64,000 bases of DNA, from NCBI RefSeq assembly GCF_004358445.1, contig NZ_CP037951.1, positions 3,607,001 through 3,671,000 of the forward strand, read 5' to 3'. A program made the position numbers and the translations under genes. The stretch is from Parashewanella tropica. GTDB lineage: Bacteria; Pseudomonadota; Gammaproteobacteria; Enterobacterales; Shewanellaceae. Below the pieces are notes generated by a model. That model saw only the letters and a program-made list of their open reading frames with translations. It was not told the DNA's origin and did not search any database. Below, piece after piece: positions 18,447-28,471 of this stretch (within the stretch, counting starts at the first letter, position 1; every line of letters begins with the position of its first letter).

Positions 18447-20204
18447 TTACCCCATCATAACTTTCATCTCTCCTGCCTTTGTCGATGCCTTGGTGTAACG
18501 TTCTTCCAATGCTTTAAATGATTTAGAAGTAATAGTGTCGACAAAATGCCATTCCGTACTGACCTTTTGATGGGTAAATTCAACCGTCATAAAACCGCGA
18601 TCACGACTGTTCATATACTTAAGATCTTCAACAAGCTGAACAATACCAGCTTCAGTAGCTCTCGCTTTTTCAGGTGCGATGTTTAAATATCGCTCTAGTC
18701 CAGGTGAAGTCACCGAAGCAGTAGCAAACTCAACCCCAATGGCCTCGCCTTTAGTATTTTTTAATTCATTGGCCCAAGCGTTGTGAGTATCCCCTGCTAA
18801 TACAACAAGGTTATGATTTTTAGACTTAGCCGTCGTTAAAATCACCTCTCGTTCATAGGCATAGCCATCCCAAGCATCAAGATTATACGGAATATTTGGT
18901 AATTTAAGTGCCGCAAGTACTTCTGGTGTCAACAAGTGCTGATTGGCTGCTAATTTTTGTAATTCTTCAGGAGTTAACGTCGGATCATTCGCTTTAGCCC
19001 GAGCCGCCAATTTAGCCAATGCCCCCAATGTTGCATATTGCTCAACACTGAGACGCCTTGTTGCTATTGCCGCAGGTAACAGCATTCTTCCCATTAGGAC
19101 TTGCTGCCCCAACACTTGCCATTTTGCTGTCGACTGTAAAAGCTGCCCCTGCAACCACGTTAATTGCTCTTGACCCAACATGGTTCGATCGGTATTGGTT
19201 ACATCTGCACGAAAGCGATCCGCTTCAAAGCCAGAACTACTGATATATCTTTTAATATCAAGTTGCTTATCACGGCCGATAATACGAGTGTCCAACATAT
19301 ACAAATCAACCAGATCGCCAAACTGGAAACTGCGATAAATTTGCTCGTGATTGCCTTCACGCCATGGACGTATTGGCAGCCACTCAAAATAAGCTTGCAG
19401 AGCGGCTTCTTTCCGAGCCTCAAAACTGCCTTCAGTCTTTTCATCATGGTTTTCAGCACCGTCTTTATAAGTATCGTTGCTGACTTCGTGATCATCCCAA
19501 ACCGCAATAAACGGTGTAGTTTTGTGGATATTTTGTAAGCTAAGATCCGTGCGATATTGAGCATAACGAAGACGATAATCCGTTAAGCTTAAAATTTCAT
19601 GTTTAGGTTCAGAAACACGCCCTAATTCTTCGGCTCTCTCACTGCCATATCCCTTGGCATCATATTCGTAAATGTAATCACCTAAGTGGACAACCGCATC
19701 CAAGTCCGCCATTTTAGAGGCCATTTCATACACATTGAAGTAACCAGCTGGGTAATTTGAACAAGACATAACCGCTAACTTTACTTTGGCAACTTCGCCC
19801 TGTGGAAGTGTTTTAGTATGCCCTACCACTGAGTATTTTTTATTGGTTCTAAATCGATAGTAGTAACCTTGGCCCGACCTTAATCCTATGGCGTCCACTT
19901 TTACTGTGTAGTCACGCTCAGCTGTTGTGATCATTTCGCCATCTGTAACGATATTGTCGAAATTACTGTCGGTTGCAACTTGCCAGCTTACCTTGGCTTC
20001 ACCTTGCTTTTCTGGTGTAACTCGAGTCCATAAAATGACGGATTCATGAGTAGGATCACCACTGGCAATCCCATGTAAAAAATCAGCCTTAACGTATTTA
20101 TCGCTATCACTACTACAGCCCATCAAACCATATGAAATAACTGCAGCACCGACTCCTTTAGCTGACATAGCCAAAAAGTCACGTCGACTCACCCTTGTTT
20201 GCAT
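18447..20204 (-). CDS. phoD: PhoD-type alkaline phosphatase/phosphodiesterase, Tat exported
   Basis: 585 aa. The N-terminus carries a twin-arginine motif (SRRDFLAMS) and a lipobox-like LMGC, so it is probably a Tat-exported lipoprotein. The PhoD fold follows: an N-terminal Ig-like domain (HGIASGDPTHESVILWTRV) and the metallophosphatase core with SCSNYPAGYFNVY, HLGDYIYEY, WDDHEVSNDTYK and AGDTHNAW. Members release phosphate from diesters and monoesters. It is monocistronic and convergent with tolC. Confidence 0.92.
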   Translation of the reverse strand: MQTRVSRRDFLAMSAKGVGAAVISYGLMGCSSDSDKYVKADFLHGIASGDPTHESVILWTRVTPEKQGEAKVSWQVATDSNFDNIVTDGEMITTAERDYTVKVDAIGLRSGQGYYYRFRTNKKYSVVGHTKTLPQGEVAKVKLAVMSCSNYPAGYFNVYEMASKMADLDAVVHLGDYIYEYDAKGYGSERAEELGRVSEPKHEILSLTDYRLRYAQYRTDLSLQNIHKTTPFIAVWDDHEVSNDTYKDGAENHDEKTEGSFEARKEAALQAYFEWLPIRPWREGNHEQIYRSFQFGDLVDLYMLDTRIIGRDKQLDIKRYISSSGFEADRFRADVTNTDRTMLGQEQLTWLQGQLLQSTAKWQVLGQQVLMGRMLLPAAIATRRLSVEQYATLGALAKLAARAKANDPTLTPEELQKLAANQHLLTPEVLAALKLPNIPYNLDAWDGYAYEREVILTTAKSKNHNLVVLAGDTHNAWANELKNTKGEAIGVEFATASVTSPGLERYLNIAPEKARATEAGIVQLVEDLKYMNSRDRGFMTVEFTHQKVSTEWHFVDTITSKSFKALEERYTKASTKAGEMKVMMG

Positions 20205-20334
20205 TATCCTTGTTCCTTTGTTGATACTACTGGTCGTACCAAGTTATGCTATCGGCGCTTTGTTACAGCAAAGTAACGGTATAAAAATTAATTCCGAAAT
20301 CTTGTTACATCGCTAGCGTTAGCGGTAATATCTA

Positions 20335-20385
20335 GGGCTATTTATCTTTAGAGATGATTTTGCATTCTGAAAGATAAACAGCCCC
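20335..20385. repeat. Short MITE remnant (51 bp, same family as 53941-54107)
   Basis: The right arm GAAAGATAAACAGCCCC at 20369-20385 is identical to the right arm of the 167-bp copy. The left arm GGGCTATTTATCTTT has lost a G and carries a G-to-A change. TA (within CTA) flanks both sides. The internal part is almost entirely deleted. Confidence 0.65.
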
Positions 20386-20418
20386 TAGTATCAGGAACAG
20401 CGATGGAAAAAGGGTAAA

Positions 20419-21252
20419 ATGAGTATTGCCGTGACCCAAACACAGGATAAAACCAAGGACGTATCAGCCAAACGTAAGCTATTGAGTTTAGCTCCGCGAA
20501 TCGGTCTGGCTGCCGATGGTAAATACCAACCCAGTAATGCTTCATTAGTGGAAAGGGCAAAATATCGTAATGAGCAGCAAGCCTCCACTTTCCAAAAAAA
20601 CCTAGAAGCCATATACAAGCAGGCTATTGCTTTGATCCCTGCTGATGTAACAGGAACGGATCTCGACCCAGATTGGCTACACCATTTTTACGTCTTAGCC
20701 GAAACCATTCATAACCCTAAAATGCAGGAACTGTGGGCAAAAATCCTTACTCGAGAAATCTCCTCTCCAGGTCATTTCAGCGTGGCCACCTTGCAGCGGT
20801 TAACCCAGCTGACTCAACGAGAGGCGCAAATCATAGAAAAAGTATCAGCTTTAACTTGCACCATTAATCGTGATAATCAAATTAAACTGCTGAGTCATTA
20901 CCGAATCACAGGAGGATGGCGACTCTGGTTTGCTAAGTCATCTAAAGAAACTCTGAACTTGGCCAAGGTTGGATTACCTTACTCGTATATTGTGACGTTA
21001 ATAGAAGCGGGAATTTTACTTAAGCAAGAGTTTGAAACGGGAGAGTTGAACCCAAAGCAACCGTTATTACTGGACTTTGGTCTGAATACCCTACGGATCA
21101 CCCCGAAACACGGCCAACTTGTGTTGGGGTATTACCGTTTTTCGACCATAGGCAATGAAATCGCCCAATTACTTCCCTCTCGCCAACAAACTAAGCAAGT
21201 CAGTAGCATTTTAACTGAATTTCTAAATGCTGAATTTCAACTGATTGATTAA
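20419..21252 (+). CDS. TIGR03899-type conserved protein
   Basis: 277 aa, soluble, no signal peptide. Segments such as LDPDWLHHFYVLAETIHNPKMQELWAKILTREI and GSFS-like HFSVATLQRL are what I associate with the TIGR03899/DUF2806-like group of Vibrio and Shewanella. Those proteins have no established function. The gene stands alone between phoD and the 665-aa unknown gene. The ATG at 20419 has only a weak GGG-type ribosome site. The assignment is from memory of family features, not from a search. Confidence 0.7.
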   Translation: MSIAVTQTQDKTKDVSAKRKLLSLAPRIGLAADGKYQPSNASLVERAKYRNEQQASTFQKNLEAIYKQAIALIPADVTGTDLDPDWLHHFYVLAETIHNPKMQELWAKILTREISSPGHFSVATLQRLTQLTQREAQIIEKVSALTCTINRDNQIKLLSHYRITGGWRLWFAKSSKETLNLAKVGLPYSYIVTLIEAGILLKQEFETGELNPKQPLLLDFGLNTLRITPKHGQLVLGYYRFSTIGNEIAQLLPSRQQTKQVSSILTEFLNAEFQLID

Positions 21253-21423
21253 GAAAGAAAATAAATTCAATATGAACTCTAGATTAATTTTTCAGCCAGC
21301 AATGGAGGTAACACCATGATTAAAAAGAAAAAACACTTTTAACCATATTGAATACTCATTGGTAATCAGGTACTTAGCATCTAATATAAATTATCGGTAT
21401 TTTTGCATAAGTAAGGAGGAATA

Positions 21424-23421
21424 ATGGCTTCACCTCCCGCGTCAATTACAGCTTGCCCTCAAGCGAGTTCTGCAAAAGTATTTTGGAATGAAGGAGCTCC
21501 CAAAACAGAAAGCGGTTATCCAAGCATCTCTGGACTCGAAAGCATTGGTCTAGCCTTATGTGAACAAAAAATGTTAGAAATCGAAATCGTTGATGTAAAT
21601 GATTCATCCGCGACGAGAACCGTCTATTTTAATGTTCAGCGAAAAGATAATAATCGCTACCGATTGTTTTTTGATGAGCCCCGTTATGATTGCGACCCTA
21701 TCGCTCAAGCCGCATCTCACGTTGCGGGTGCCTATAATTATTGGCAGCAAATACTTGAAGAAAATACAGAAAAAGCACATGACTTTACTCTCGAAAAATA
21801 CACTGTCATTGCTACTTGTGTTCCCCTTCCATCAATTAAAGAAGCAAGCCACAACGCAATACCCTACCAAATTAAATACATACCGAAAGAGCCACAGCAA
21901 AGCCAATCACCGACTCAATCTATAAGCTGTTCACTCACACTCCTTTCACTCTCAAGGAGCCATCAATCGACAGTTGAGCTTTTATTTGATAGCCATTCGA
22001 CAATAGAGCATGCTAGAGCGCACTATCTAACCTTATCTGAAACGATTCGTGCACAATTCAATATCATGTGGTTTCCTGAAACAGGTATGTTAGTCGGCTT
22101 ATCTAATCTCATAAAAATAGTCTTAAAGAAGCCGAATTTGAAAATGGTAAAAGTTGATCTCAACCCCAGCGAGGACGGACCGCCAGAACAAGAACTCTAT
22201 TTCCTTGTAGAAAAAGATAATGACTTTCTGAAGTTAATCCCCTTTAAAAGCGACGATGACCCATCCGATACAAAAAACCATAGCATCGAGAATTTAATTT
22301 GTATCGGCTTTACAAAGCTTCAATGTGAATCCACCACAAAATCATTTGAAGACAAAGTAATAGATACAACTATGGAAGTTTTAGCCTTTTATGTATCGAA
22401 ACAAGAAAAGTTTCAGTTTCACCATGTTCCAGTTTCGTCTCTTACCCTTTATCCCCAAGAAACCTTTTCAGCATCAGTGTTACCAGAACCTGAAATGTTG
22501 ACCTTTACTCAGGCACACACACTTGTGATTAACACTCAAAACCCTTTACTAGAGAAACAATATCGCCCAACTAAAGAAAAAGAAGCTTCGCTTTCTCACT
22601 TTCTAAAGCAAAAAATCAAAAAATCCAATGAAATTGAGGCTATAACTCCTGCCAACATTGATTTGGAATTGGTTAAATTCATTGATATCCCACGACAGCG
22701 ATATGTGATTATTGCCCATCATGTCGAACTTATAGAAGAAGAACTTGAAACCTATTTTAAAGAAACTCAAGCTCAATTCAGAGCCTATTCCCCTCTTGTT
22801 CAAAAACAATTATTGATCATTCCCATCGCACTAAAACGTCCAAGCTTAACTTCAGAGCGTTCAAAACATGCTGTATTTTGCATCATTTCGAAAGCCGGAG
22901 TGGTTTTAATTGACTCTAAAAGGGTCTCACCAATTTACTCTAAAAAAATCAGAGTAATACGCACTAAATGGCAAGGCCCTTTTGATGTAGTGCGTTGTAC
23001 TAAATATGTTACTTTCGGTATTAGTAAACTGGTTACCTTTATTAATCGTAATCCGATAGACTGGGATTCAATGTCAGCCGAAGATCAATACAAGCTATTA
23101 AAATTGATTTTTACTAAACAAATTCCTCGCCCGAGTGGAGAATTGTTAGCGTCTCTGTTTGAGGACGTGGAAATGAGTGACCCCAAACATGATGAGGCGG
23201 AATTTGAGCATCTTTTACTAAGCCCAGACTCTGAACCCTCTAGCGAAGAATCATCCACCACCACTGAAAACACACTAGGCTCTAGTGAAGAATCATCTAG
23301 TACCACTGAAAATACACTCAACTCCAGCAAATTAGCATCAACTACAGTATTTAAAGGAAAAAGAATTACTCAATCTTTAAGCGGAAAAGATGATTTTGTA
23401 ATGGTTACCATAGAATCATAA
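21424..23421 (+). CDS. Effector-like protein of unknown function, 665 aa
   Basis: Strong GGAGG at 21414-21418 before ATG 21424. No signal peptide or membrane segment. Residues about 35-110 (MLEIEIVDVNDSSATRTVYFNVQRK then D-rich and helical AAGAYNYWQQI-like) resemble the N-terminal module of the 904- and 283-aa proteins further on. A second, weaker copy lies near 235-300 (KMVKVDLNPSE, ELYFLVEKDN). The middle part (390-540) is folded-looking but unknown. The C-terminus has a short Ser/Glu/Thr repeat (SSEESSTTTENTL twice) and ends KDDFVMVTIES, sharing DFVxV with two other proteins here. It is monocistronic, and I do not recognise the family. Confidence 0.8.
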   Translation: MASPPASITACPQASSAKVFWNEGAPKTESGYPSISGLESIGLALCEQKMLEIEIVDVNDSSATRTVYFNVQRKDNNRYRLFFDEPRYDCDPIAQAASHVAGAYNYWQQILEENTEKAHDFTLEKYTVIATCVPLPSIKEASHNAIPYQIKYIPKEPQQSQSPTQSISCSLTLLSLSRSHQSTVELLFDSHSTIEHARAHYLTLSETIRAQFNIMWFPETGMLVGLSNLIKIVLKKPNLKMVKVDLNPSEDGPPEQELYFLVEKDNDFLKLIPFKSDDDPSDTKNHSIENLICIGFTKLQCESTTKSFEDKVIDTTMEVLAFYVSKQEKFQFHHVPVSSLTLYPQETFSASVLPEPEMLTFTQAHTLVINTQNPLLEKQYRPTKEKEASLSHFLKQKIKKSNEIEAITPANIDLELVKFIDIPRQRYVIIAHHVELIEEELETYFKETQAQFRAYSPLVQKQLLIIPIALKRPSLTSERSKHAVFCIISKAGVVLIDSKRVSPIYSKKIRVIRTKWQGPFDVVRCTKYVTFGISKLVTFINRNPIDWDSMSAEDQYKLLKLIFTKQIPRPSGELLASLFEDVEMSDPKHDEAEFEHLLLSPDSEPSSEESSTTTENTLGSSEESSSTTENTLNSSKLASTTVFKGKRITQSLSGKDDFVMVTIES

Positions 23422-23563
23422 GTTCATTAGAGCGTGTTCAGAGTTTGTTTTATTATTATTTCCAACTTATTGATGACATGTAAAAGACTGAGGTTATGCA
23501 GTGTGATAAACCCACATAAACAGACGATAACGCTACAGCTTTTTGTTTCAAAGAAAGTCCCCA

Positions 23564-24916
23564 CTAAGCTCTTTCTGTGCGGTTAACTAAACAGATTAAC
23601 CACAACACAGGGAATCCAATGAGACTTGCTACAACATAAAAATTCACGTAGCCAAAAGCATCAACGTACGCCCCTGCAAAACCTGCGACAAATTTTGGGA
23701 ATAGCAGCATGATTGACGATAACAGCGCATATTGAGTCGCACTGTAACCAGAAGCCGTTAAACTAGACAGGTAGGCAATAAAAGCCGCTGTCGCAATACC
23801 AGCACTGAAATTATCAATTGAAATGATGACTGTCAGTAAAGGGACACTATGCCCCACCATGGCTTGTACTGCGAAGAGAAGATTAGTCACCGCTGTCAGC
23901 AATGCACCAAGAAATAAAATACGCATGGTGCCAAATTTAGCCAGCAATATACCGCCAAATGCCGCGCCGACCAGAGTCATGATCAAACCAAAAACCTTGC
24001 TTAAAAAGGCAATTTCCTCTTTGCTAAATCCCATGTCGACATAAAACACATTCGCCATGATCCCCATCACGATATCAGAGATACGATAAGTGGAGATCAA
24101 CAACAAAATAACGATGGCGTGTTTACCATATCGGTTGAAGAAATTGCTGAAAGGGATCACACAAGCACTGTATAACCATGACAAGATGTCTGCGACTTGC
24201 TGCGGGTACTTCTCTCTAAATTGTGATTTGATTTTATCGTCTAGCAATTGGTTTTGCTGTTTATCTACAACAGGTTCTTTTGCAAACAAGGTCACGATGA
24301 TGCCCACTAACATTAAAGCTGACATCACTTTGTAAGAAAACTGCCAAGCATGTAAATGGTAACCATGAGTACTGGGCTCCACCCAAGCCGCCACCGCAAG
24401 CGCCCCTGCAGTACCGATGATCATCGCACTTCGATATCCCAGTAATGATGCCGCCGCTAATGCAGCCTGCATTTTTTCAGGTGCTGACTCAATACGAAAC
24501 GCATCAATCACAATATCTTGTGTTGCTGATGCAAAGGCCACCAGCAGCGCAAATAACGCAAGGTGTTCAATATTGGCCGCAGGATCACTATTAGACATGC
24601 CCCAAATACCAAACACTAATGCAATTTGGGCCAGAAGCATCCAGCTCCTACGTTGCCCCAACCAATTTGCTAATAGGGGTAATCGAATCTTATCGACTAA
24701 AGGTGCCCACAACCATTTCACGCTGTAAGCGGTTAATATCCAGCTAAAATAACCAATAGCCGTTCTTTCGATGCCTGCTTCCCTTAACCAAAAAGACAAA
24801 GTAGAAAATACGAGAACTAAGGGTAAACCAGAAGAAAAGCCTAAGAATAAAATGAGTAACACTCTTTTGTGAGCATAAACAGATAAAGCGTCTTTCAAAG
24901 TTGTGACAAGTTGCAT
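23564..24916 (-). CDS. ampG: AmpG-like MFS muropeptide permease
   Basis: 450 aa with about 12-14 hydrophobic segments. The opening LLILFLGFSSGLPLVLVFSTLSFWLREAGI and FAFASATQDIVIDAFRIE-type motif (LVAFASATQDIVIDAFRIES) are signatures of AmpG. It imports GlcNAc-anhydroMurNAc peptides for cell-wall recycling and affects beta-lactamase induction. It is convergent with the 665-aa gene, and the gap of about 140 bp holds no obvious hairpin. Confidence 0.9.
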   Translation of the reverse strand: MQLVTTLKDALSVYAHKRVLLILFLGFSSGLPLVLVFSTLSFWLREAGIERTAIGYFSWILTAYSVKWLWAPLVDKIRLPLLANWLGQRRSWMLLAQIALVFGIWGMSNSDPAANIEHLALFALLVAFASATQDIVIDAFRIESAPEKMQAALAAASLLGYRSAMIIGTAGALAVAAWVEPSTHGYHLHAWQFSYKVMSALMLVGIIVTLFAKEPVVDKQQNQLLDDKIKSQFREKYPQQVADILSWLYSACVIPFSNFFNRYGKHAIVILLLISTYRISDIVMGIMANVFYVDMGFSKEEIAFLSKVFGLIMTLVGAAFGGILLAKFGTMRILFLGALLTAVTNLLFAVQAMVGHSVPLLTVIISIDNFSAGIATAAFIAYLSSLTASGYSATQYALLSSIMLLFPKFVAGFAGAYVDAFGYVNFYVVASLIGFPVLWLICLVNRTERA

Positions 24917-25061
24917 AATTGAGTGTTAGTAACAATCGATATCCTCAGGATAACGAAGTCTACGACAGACTTCCATTTTAAAAACCCAATAATGATGAAC
25001 TCTAGAATGAATCGGATAGTACCTTAAAGCATGTTGTTAGAAGTTAGTACAGCGGATCAGA

Positions 25062-26486
25062 TCAGCGTCGCCATGGGATAGACGCTTTTCTACTTTTTTC
25101 ATCTTGGAGTCGTCTTAAAAAAATGGCCACAGGCTCATTCTTAGTCATAGTACTTTCAGGGCAGAACTTCATGAATGCAATAATATTACGACAAGATGCT
25201 TCCTTATTTGGAGAAGCTGGCTGAATTCTCTGCTCCACCTCACCCAATAAATACTCTGACCTACTAACATCTGATAGACTTCGAGTGTTTTTGATCTTCG
25301 CAAGGGTAGCTTGAGTAATCCAACCTTCAGCATAAGCTTGATCGGCCGTGGCGATGACGTTTTTTGCTAGCTCCTTTTTGATTTCAAAAAAGCTATTATT
25401 CCACGCCAGCTTAATTTGAACGATTGTCGCTGATTCAAGTGATTGTTCTAACTCACCAATCAACTGAGGCTTCGACTTAGGAGTGATAACACCCGCAGAA
25501 CTAGGTGTAGAAAGCAACTGTTGGCTAGTGCTTTGATTAGCAGTATCAATAGGTTGAGCGCCATCTGCAGAGTCGCATGAAGCAGTTTGCTCAAGAACCA
25601 GTTGATTTAAAAAAGCAGCGGCAGGGTCATCAGTAATTTCTGGATTTTCTGAGCAAATCGCTATAAATATTAAGAGATAATTGCGAGTCGATTGCTCGTC
25701 TATGCTAGAAAGCGTTATCAAGGGCTCTACTGAATTTAATAACACTATGGCTCGACCACTATTTGTTTGCTGAGTTACAGTTTCTATATGAGATAAGTTT
25801 GCACTAGAAATCAATCTCCTTTCAAATGCTTGCTTTGCAATGACAAAAGGATCTTTTGCAATCATCTTTAAAAATGCATCAAAACTGTTTTGAAATGCTT
25901 GTTTCATTTGCTCTTTTGTTGCGACTCCAAGGGCTTGTTTTAACGCTTTGATTGATTGTAATTTAGATTCAGGTGTTACTACACCAGCTGGAGTTAATGT
26001 CGATAAAGAGAATGAATGTAATCTTGATGTGACGTCAGTGACCCTAGGCGATGCCACTGGTTCTGTAGAGTGAAAACAAGTAAGCGGAGCGGGAGTAGCA
26101 AGTACTCTAGCTTGAACTGGAAGTTGAAAAACCTCTCTCATACTGGCTGCGATATACTTTCCTGCACCGCTATCGCCTTCTATAACGGTAATGACCTTGA
26201 TGATGATGTCAATGGGTTCTTGGCTCATCATTATGCGGCCTTGTATGTTGTTAAAAACCCGCTCCATCATATCTATGCTTGATACCCCTTTTGCCGTTGA
26301 TACCCATGCTTTTGTTTCTTCAGAAATCACACCTGCTGAATACAATGCGCTAGTAATAGAGCTTACGGCAGGGAATGAAGAAATGAGGCGCTGTTTAAAT
26401 TGTAAAAATTGATCGCAGATCGTTTGATTTTTAGTAGTAGAACACAGAGGAGTGGCACCAAGAGTACTGTGAACTTCCGCAGCCAT
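25062..26486 (-). CDS. Unknown protein with three helical, death-fold-like repeats
   Basis: 474 aa when started at ATG 26486, which has AAGG eight bases upstream; the open frame extends 11 codons further. Three segments of about 105 residues can be aligned by eye (roughly residues 22-122, 195-300 and 345-465). Each reads F-x3-K...A-x3-G-x-IS...sRa-x2-LL-x2-V...FI-x2-C-x-E, and the last two end in PxAxFLxxL. Proline/Ser-rich linkers are also duplicated (AGVVTPESK and AGVITPKSK). Helix pattern and spacing recall CARD/death-fold domains. No enzyme motif, signal peptide or membrane segment is seen. Function unknown; the death-fold idea is inference. Confidence 0.75.
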   Translation of the reverse strand: MAAEVHSTLGATPLCSTTKNQTICDQFLQFKQRLISSFPAVSSITSALYSAGVISEETKAWVSTAKGVSSIDMMERVFNNIQGRIMMSQEPIDIIIKVITVIEGDSGAGKYIAASMREVFQLPVQARVLATPAPLTCFHSTEPVASPRVTDVTSRLHSFSLSTLTPAGVVTPESKLQSIKALKQALGVATKEQMKQAFQNSFDAFLKMIAKDPFVIAKQAFERRLISSANLSHIETVTQQTNSGRAIVLLNSVEPLITLSSIDEQSTRNYLLIFIAICSENPEITDDPAAAFLNQLVLEQTASCDSADGAQPIDTANQSTSQQLLSTPSSAGVITPKSKPQLIGELEQSLESATIVQIKLAWNNSFFEIKKELAKNVIATADQAYAEGWITQATLAKIKNTRSLSDVSRSEYLLGEVEQRIQPASPNKEASCRNIIAFMKFCPESTMTKNEPVAIFLRRLQDEKSRKASIPWRR

Positions 26487-26729
26487 AATAAGAACCTTAT
26501 TAACATCTTGCTTGAACAATAATTTTAATACTTCAAAGTCCTTTATTTAAGGCTGCTTACATTAATATTTTTTCACTTTTTCAATGACTTAATTCTATTT
26601 CAGCATTATTATATTGAAACACTGGTCAATAGCATTCATGCCTTGGAATGAGTTTGTTTATGCTGAGGTGAAGTAGGAGCGAAGTTACTTGCATATCTCA
26701 GTAGAGGACGTGTCCTGATTGCAAACAAA

Positions 26730-26763
26730 AAAATAACCCATATCTCACGATATGGGTTATTTT
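26730..26763 (-). terminator. Rho-independent terminator
   Basis: AAAATAACCCATAT, a 6-base loop and ATATGGGTTATTTT, 15 bp after the stop of the gene at 26779. It is followed by a short U-run on either strand. Confidence 0.85.
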
Positions 26764-26778
26764 GATTGAGAGAATATT

Positions 26779-27126
26779 TTATCCAACTCGATGTAGTTGC
26801 GCTGAATCTGGTCTCGCACCCACAATACCTTGTGGGACTGCACCATCACCAACTAAAAAATCACAACAATCACTGATTTGTTGACGTAATACGTGATTTC
26901 CCCGGATTGCCCAGGCTGGCCATTTACTGAAGCTGTGAAGTAAGTGCCAAAATACGGTCTCTGTGTCGGTTTGAGTATCACCAAGAACTTCTAAGCGTTG
27001 CCACTCTTCTAAGGTGTCCCACAAATACAGTTGTACTTCATTATAATCAATCTGTTGACTAAGAAATGCTTTGCCGTAATGAGCAAGTTGGGGCGCTTTT
27101 TCATCGATGAAGTCTTGCGTCGTCAT
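26779..27126 (-). CDS. Conserved hypothetical protein (Shewanella-type)
   Basis: 115 aa from ATG 27126 (MTTQDFIDEKAPQLAHYG), preceded by GAGGCG; an in-frame ATG four codons upstream is the alternative. Aromatic-rich and soluble (YLWDTLEEWQRL, VFWHLLHSFSKWPAWAIRGN), with a Cys pair DCCDFL. It resembles small conserved proteins found in Shewanella, without known function. Monocistronic with its own terminator. Confidence 0.75.
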   Translation of the reverse strand: MTTQDFIDEKAPQLAHYGKAFLSQQIDYNEVQLYLWDTLEEWQRLEVLGDTQTDTETVFWHLLHSFSKWPAWAIRGNHVLRQQISDCCDFLVGDGAVPQGIVGARPDSAQLHRVG

Positions 27127-27292
27127 CGTTCGCCTCATAATTATTTTCTTATGTCCTCATTTTGTATCCCCAAACTTCCCCGAAAACAAAACATAGCGCT
27201 TTCAAATCATTTGGAGGGTGTTGCTTTTTTTTGTAGCTTAACCAGTATAGGATCAACTTATCGATCGCGTATGTTTTTTTCGAAAAAAATTT

Positions 27293-27877
27293 TTATTTTC
27301 TTGGCAACAATCTCGCACTCTTAAGTATGATGGGTTCTACAGGAACATCAGGCCATTCTAATACGGTATTGGTTTCGGTTTTAACCTGTGACATTTTCAT
27401 TAAGACTTCTTGCCCTTCAAGCACTTCCCCAAAAACCGCATAGCCCCAACGTCGTGACGACGGATCTAAGCGTTCATTATCTGCCACATTAAAATAAAAC
27501 TGACGACTGGCTGAATGTGGGTTGCTATCTCTAGCCATGGCAATCGTACCTGTCATGTTGGATAAACCATTCCCAGATTCATTCACAATCGGCTTCATTT
27601 CGGGCTTTTCTTGTAATTTAGGATCAAGGCCACCCCCTTGCACCACAAACTCAGGAATGATCCGATGAAAAATCGTATTATCGTATTCGCCTTTCACTAC
27701 ATAAGTGAGAAAGTTATCGACGGTGATCGGCGCGCGATCCCTATCAAGTTCTACGACTATTTTTCCCATCGTGGTATTCATTTCCACTTTTGGAAACAAG
27801 TTATTAGGTTGAATATCGACAGCAAAAACGGAGCTGCTCAAACAAACTAACGCAGCAAAAACTAACCTTTTTATCAT
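27293..27877 (-). CDS. ppiA: Periplasmic cyclophilin-type peptidyl-prolyl isomerase
   Basis: 194 aa from ATG 27877, which has AAAGGG before it and begins a proper signal peptide (MIKRLVFAALVCLSSSVFA). The longer frame starting at 27916 would mask that signal. Cyclophilin motifs: FLTYVVKGEYDNTIFHRIIPEFVVQGG, GTIAMARDSNPHSASRQFYFNV and GYAVFGEVLEG. It catalyses proline isomerisation in periplasmic proteins. It follows the yajG-like gene by 10 bp in one operon. Confidence 0.92.
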   Translation of the reverse strand: MIKRLVFAALVCLSSSVFAVDIQPNNLFPKVEMNTTMGKIVVELDRDRAPITVDNFLTYVVKGEYDNTIFHRIIPEFVVQGGGLDPKLQEKPEMKPIVNESGNGLSNMTGTIAMARDSNPHSASRQFYFNVADNERLDPSSRRWGYAVFGEVLEGQEVLMKMSQVKTETNTVLEWPDVPVEPIILKSARLLPRK

Positions 27878-27887
27878 TTTGTACCCT

Positions 27888-28463
27888 TTATTTTGTACTG
27901 GATGCCATAAACTCATTCAGCTCTGAGTCGTTTAATACATCTGAAGTAATTTGATCGATAAGTTTATTCAGTTCCAATTCCAATTGTGAATAATCCAGTT
28001 GCAAAGAGCCTGACAAACTCCCAGTAACTTGATAACGCTTTTTAAAAGAATGTATCCCTTTAACGGCTTCTAGTGACAAGATCACTTTACTGCTTACTTG
28101 ATACTCAAACGACTCTTGAATGACATCCGCTAATAAGTCATCAATATAAATGGTCAGCCGAATCGGAGCTTGCGGCGTAACCGCAATATGCTGGTTCTCA
28201 AACGCTTGAGTGAGTACCTGACTGATCAGTTTTGATGGTGGCACAGCTGGCGCCACCAAGTGATTTTCAGTTGCACTGCTGTCTTGACGAACAATAAAGT
28301 TGGCTTGGCGACGGTCGACTACCTGTAAACTGATAGCAGAAATACCTGTTTGCACCGAGGATAAATGAGGCACTGAAGGAGATAACACTATTTGAGTAGG
28401 GGCTTTACTGGCACACCCCGCTAATGTCATCGACAACATAAACAGTAATGCACGAGTTTTCAT
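27888..28463 (-). CDS. yajG: YajG family lipoprotein
   Basis: 191 aa with a lipoprotein signal peptide (FMLSMTLAGCASK). The body has the YajG pattern: VSLQVVDRR-like strand ISLQVVDRRQANFIVR, then a helical region SKLISQVLTQAFENQHIAV and TIYIDDLLADV. The protein is an outer-membrane or periplasmic lipoprotein without assigned function; in E. coli yajG lies near ampG. It is second in a three-gene operon with a 63-aa gene before it and ppiA after it. Confidence 0.88.
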   Translation of the reverse strand: MKTRALLFMLSMTLAGCASKAPTQIVLSPSVPHLSSVQTGISAISLQVVDRRQANFIVRQDSSATENHLVAPAVPPSKLISQVLTQAFENQHIAVTPQAPIRLTIYIDDLLADVIQESFEYQVSSKVILSLEAVKGIHSFKKRYQVTGSLSGSLQLDYSQLELELNKLIDQITSDVLNDSELNEFMASSTK

Positions 28464-28471
28464 AAATTCTC

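Noticed and set aside
21316-21342. Very short frame MIKKKKHF behind GGAGG before the 665-aa gene
   Set aside because: Only eight codons. The ribosome site is good, but I see no hairpins that would make it an attenuator leader; kept only as a remark.
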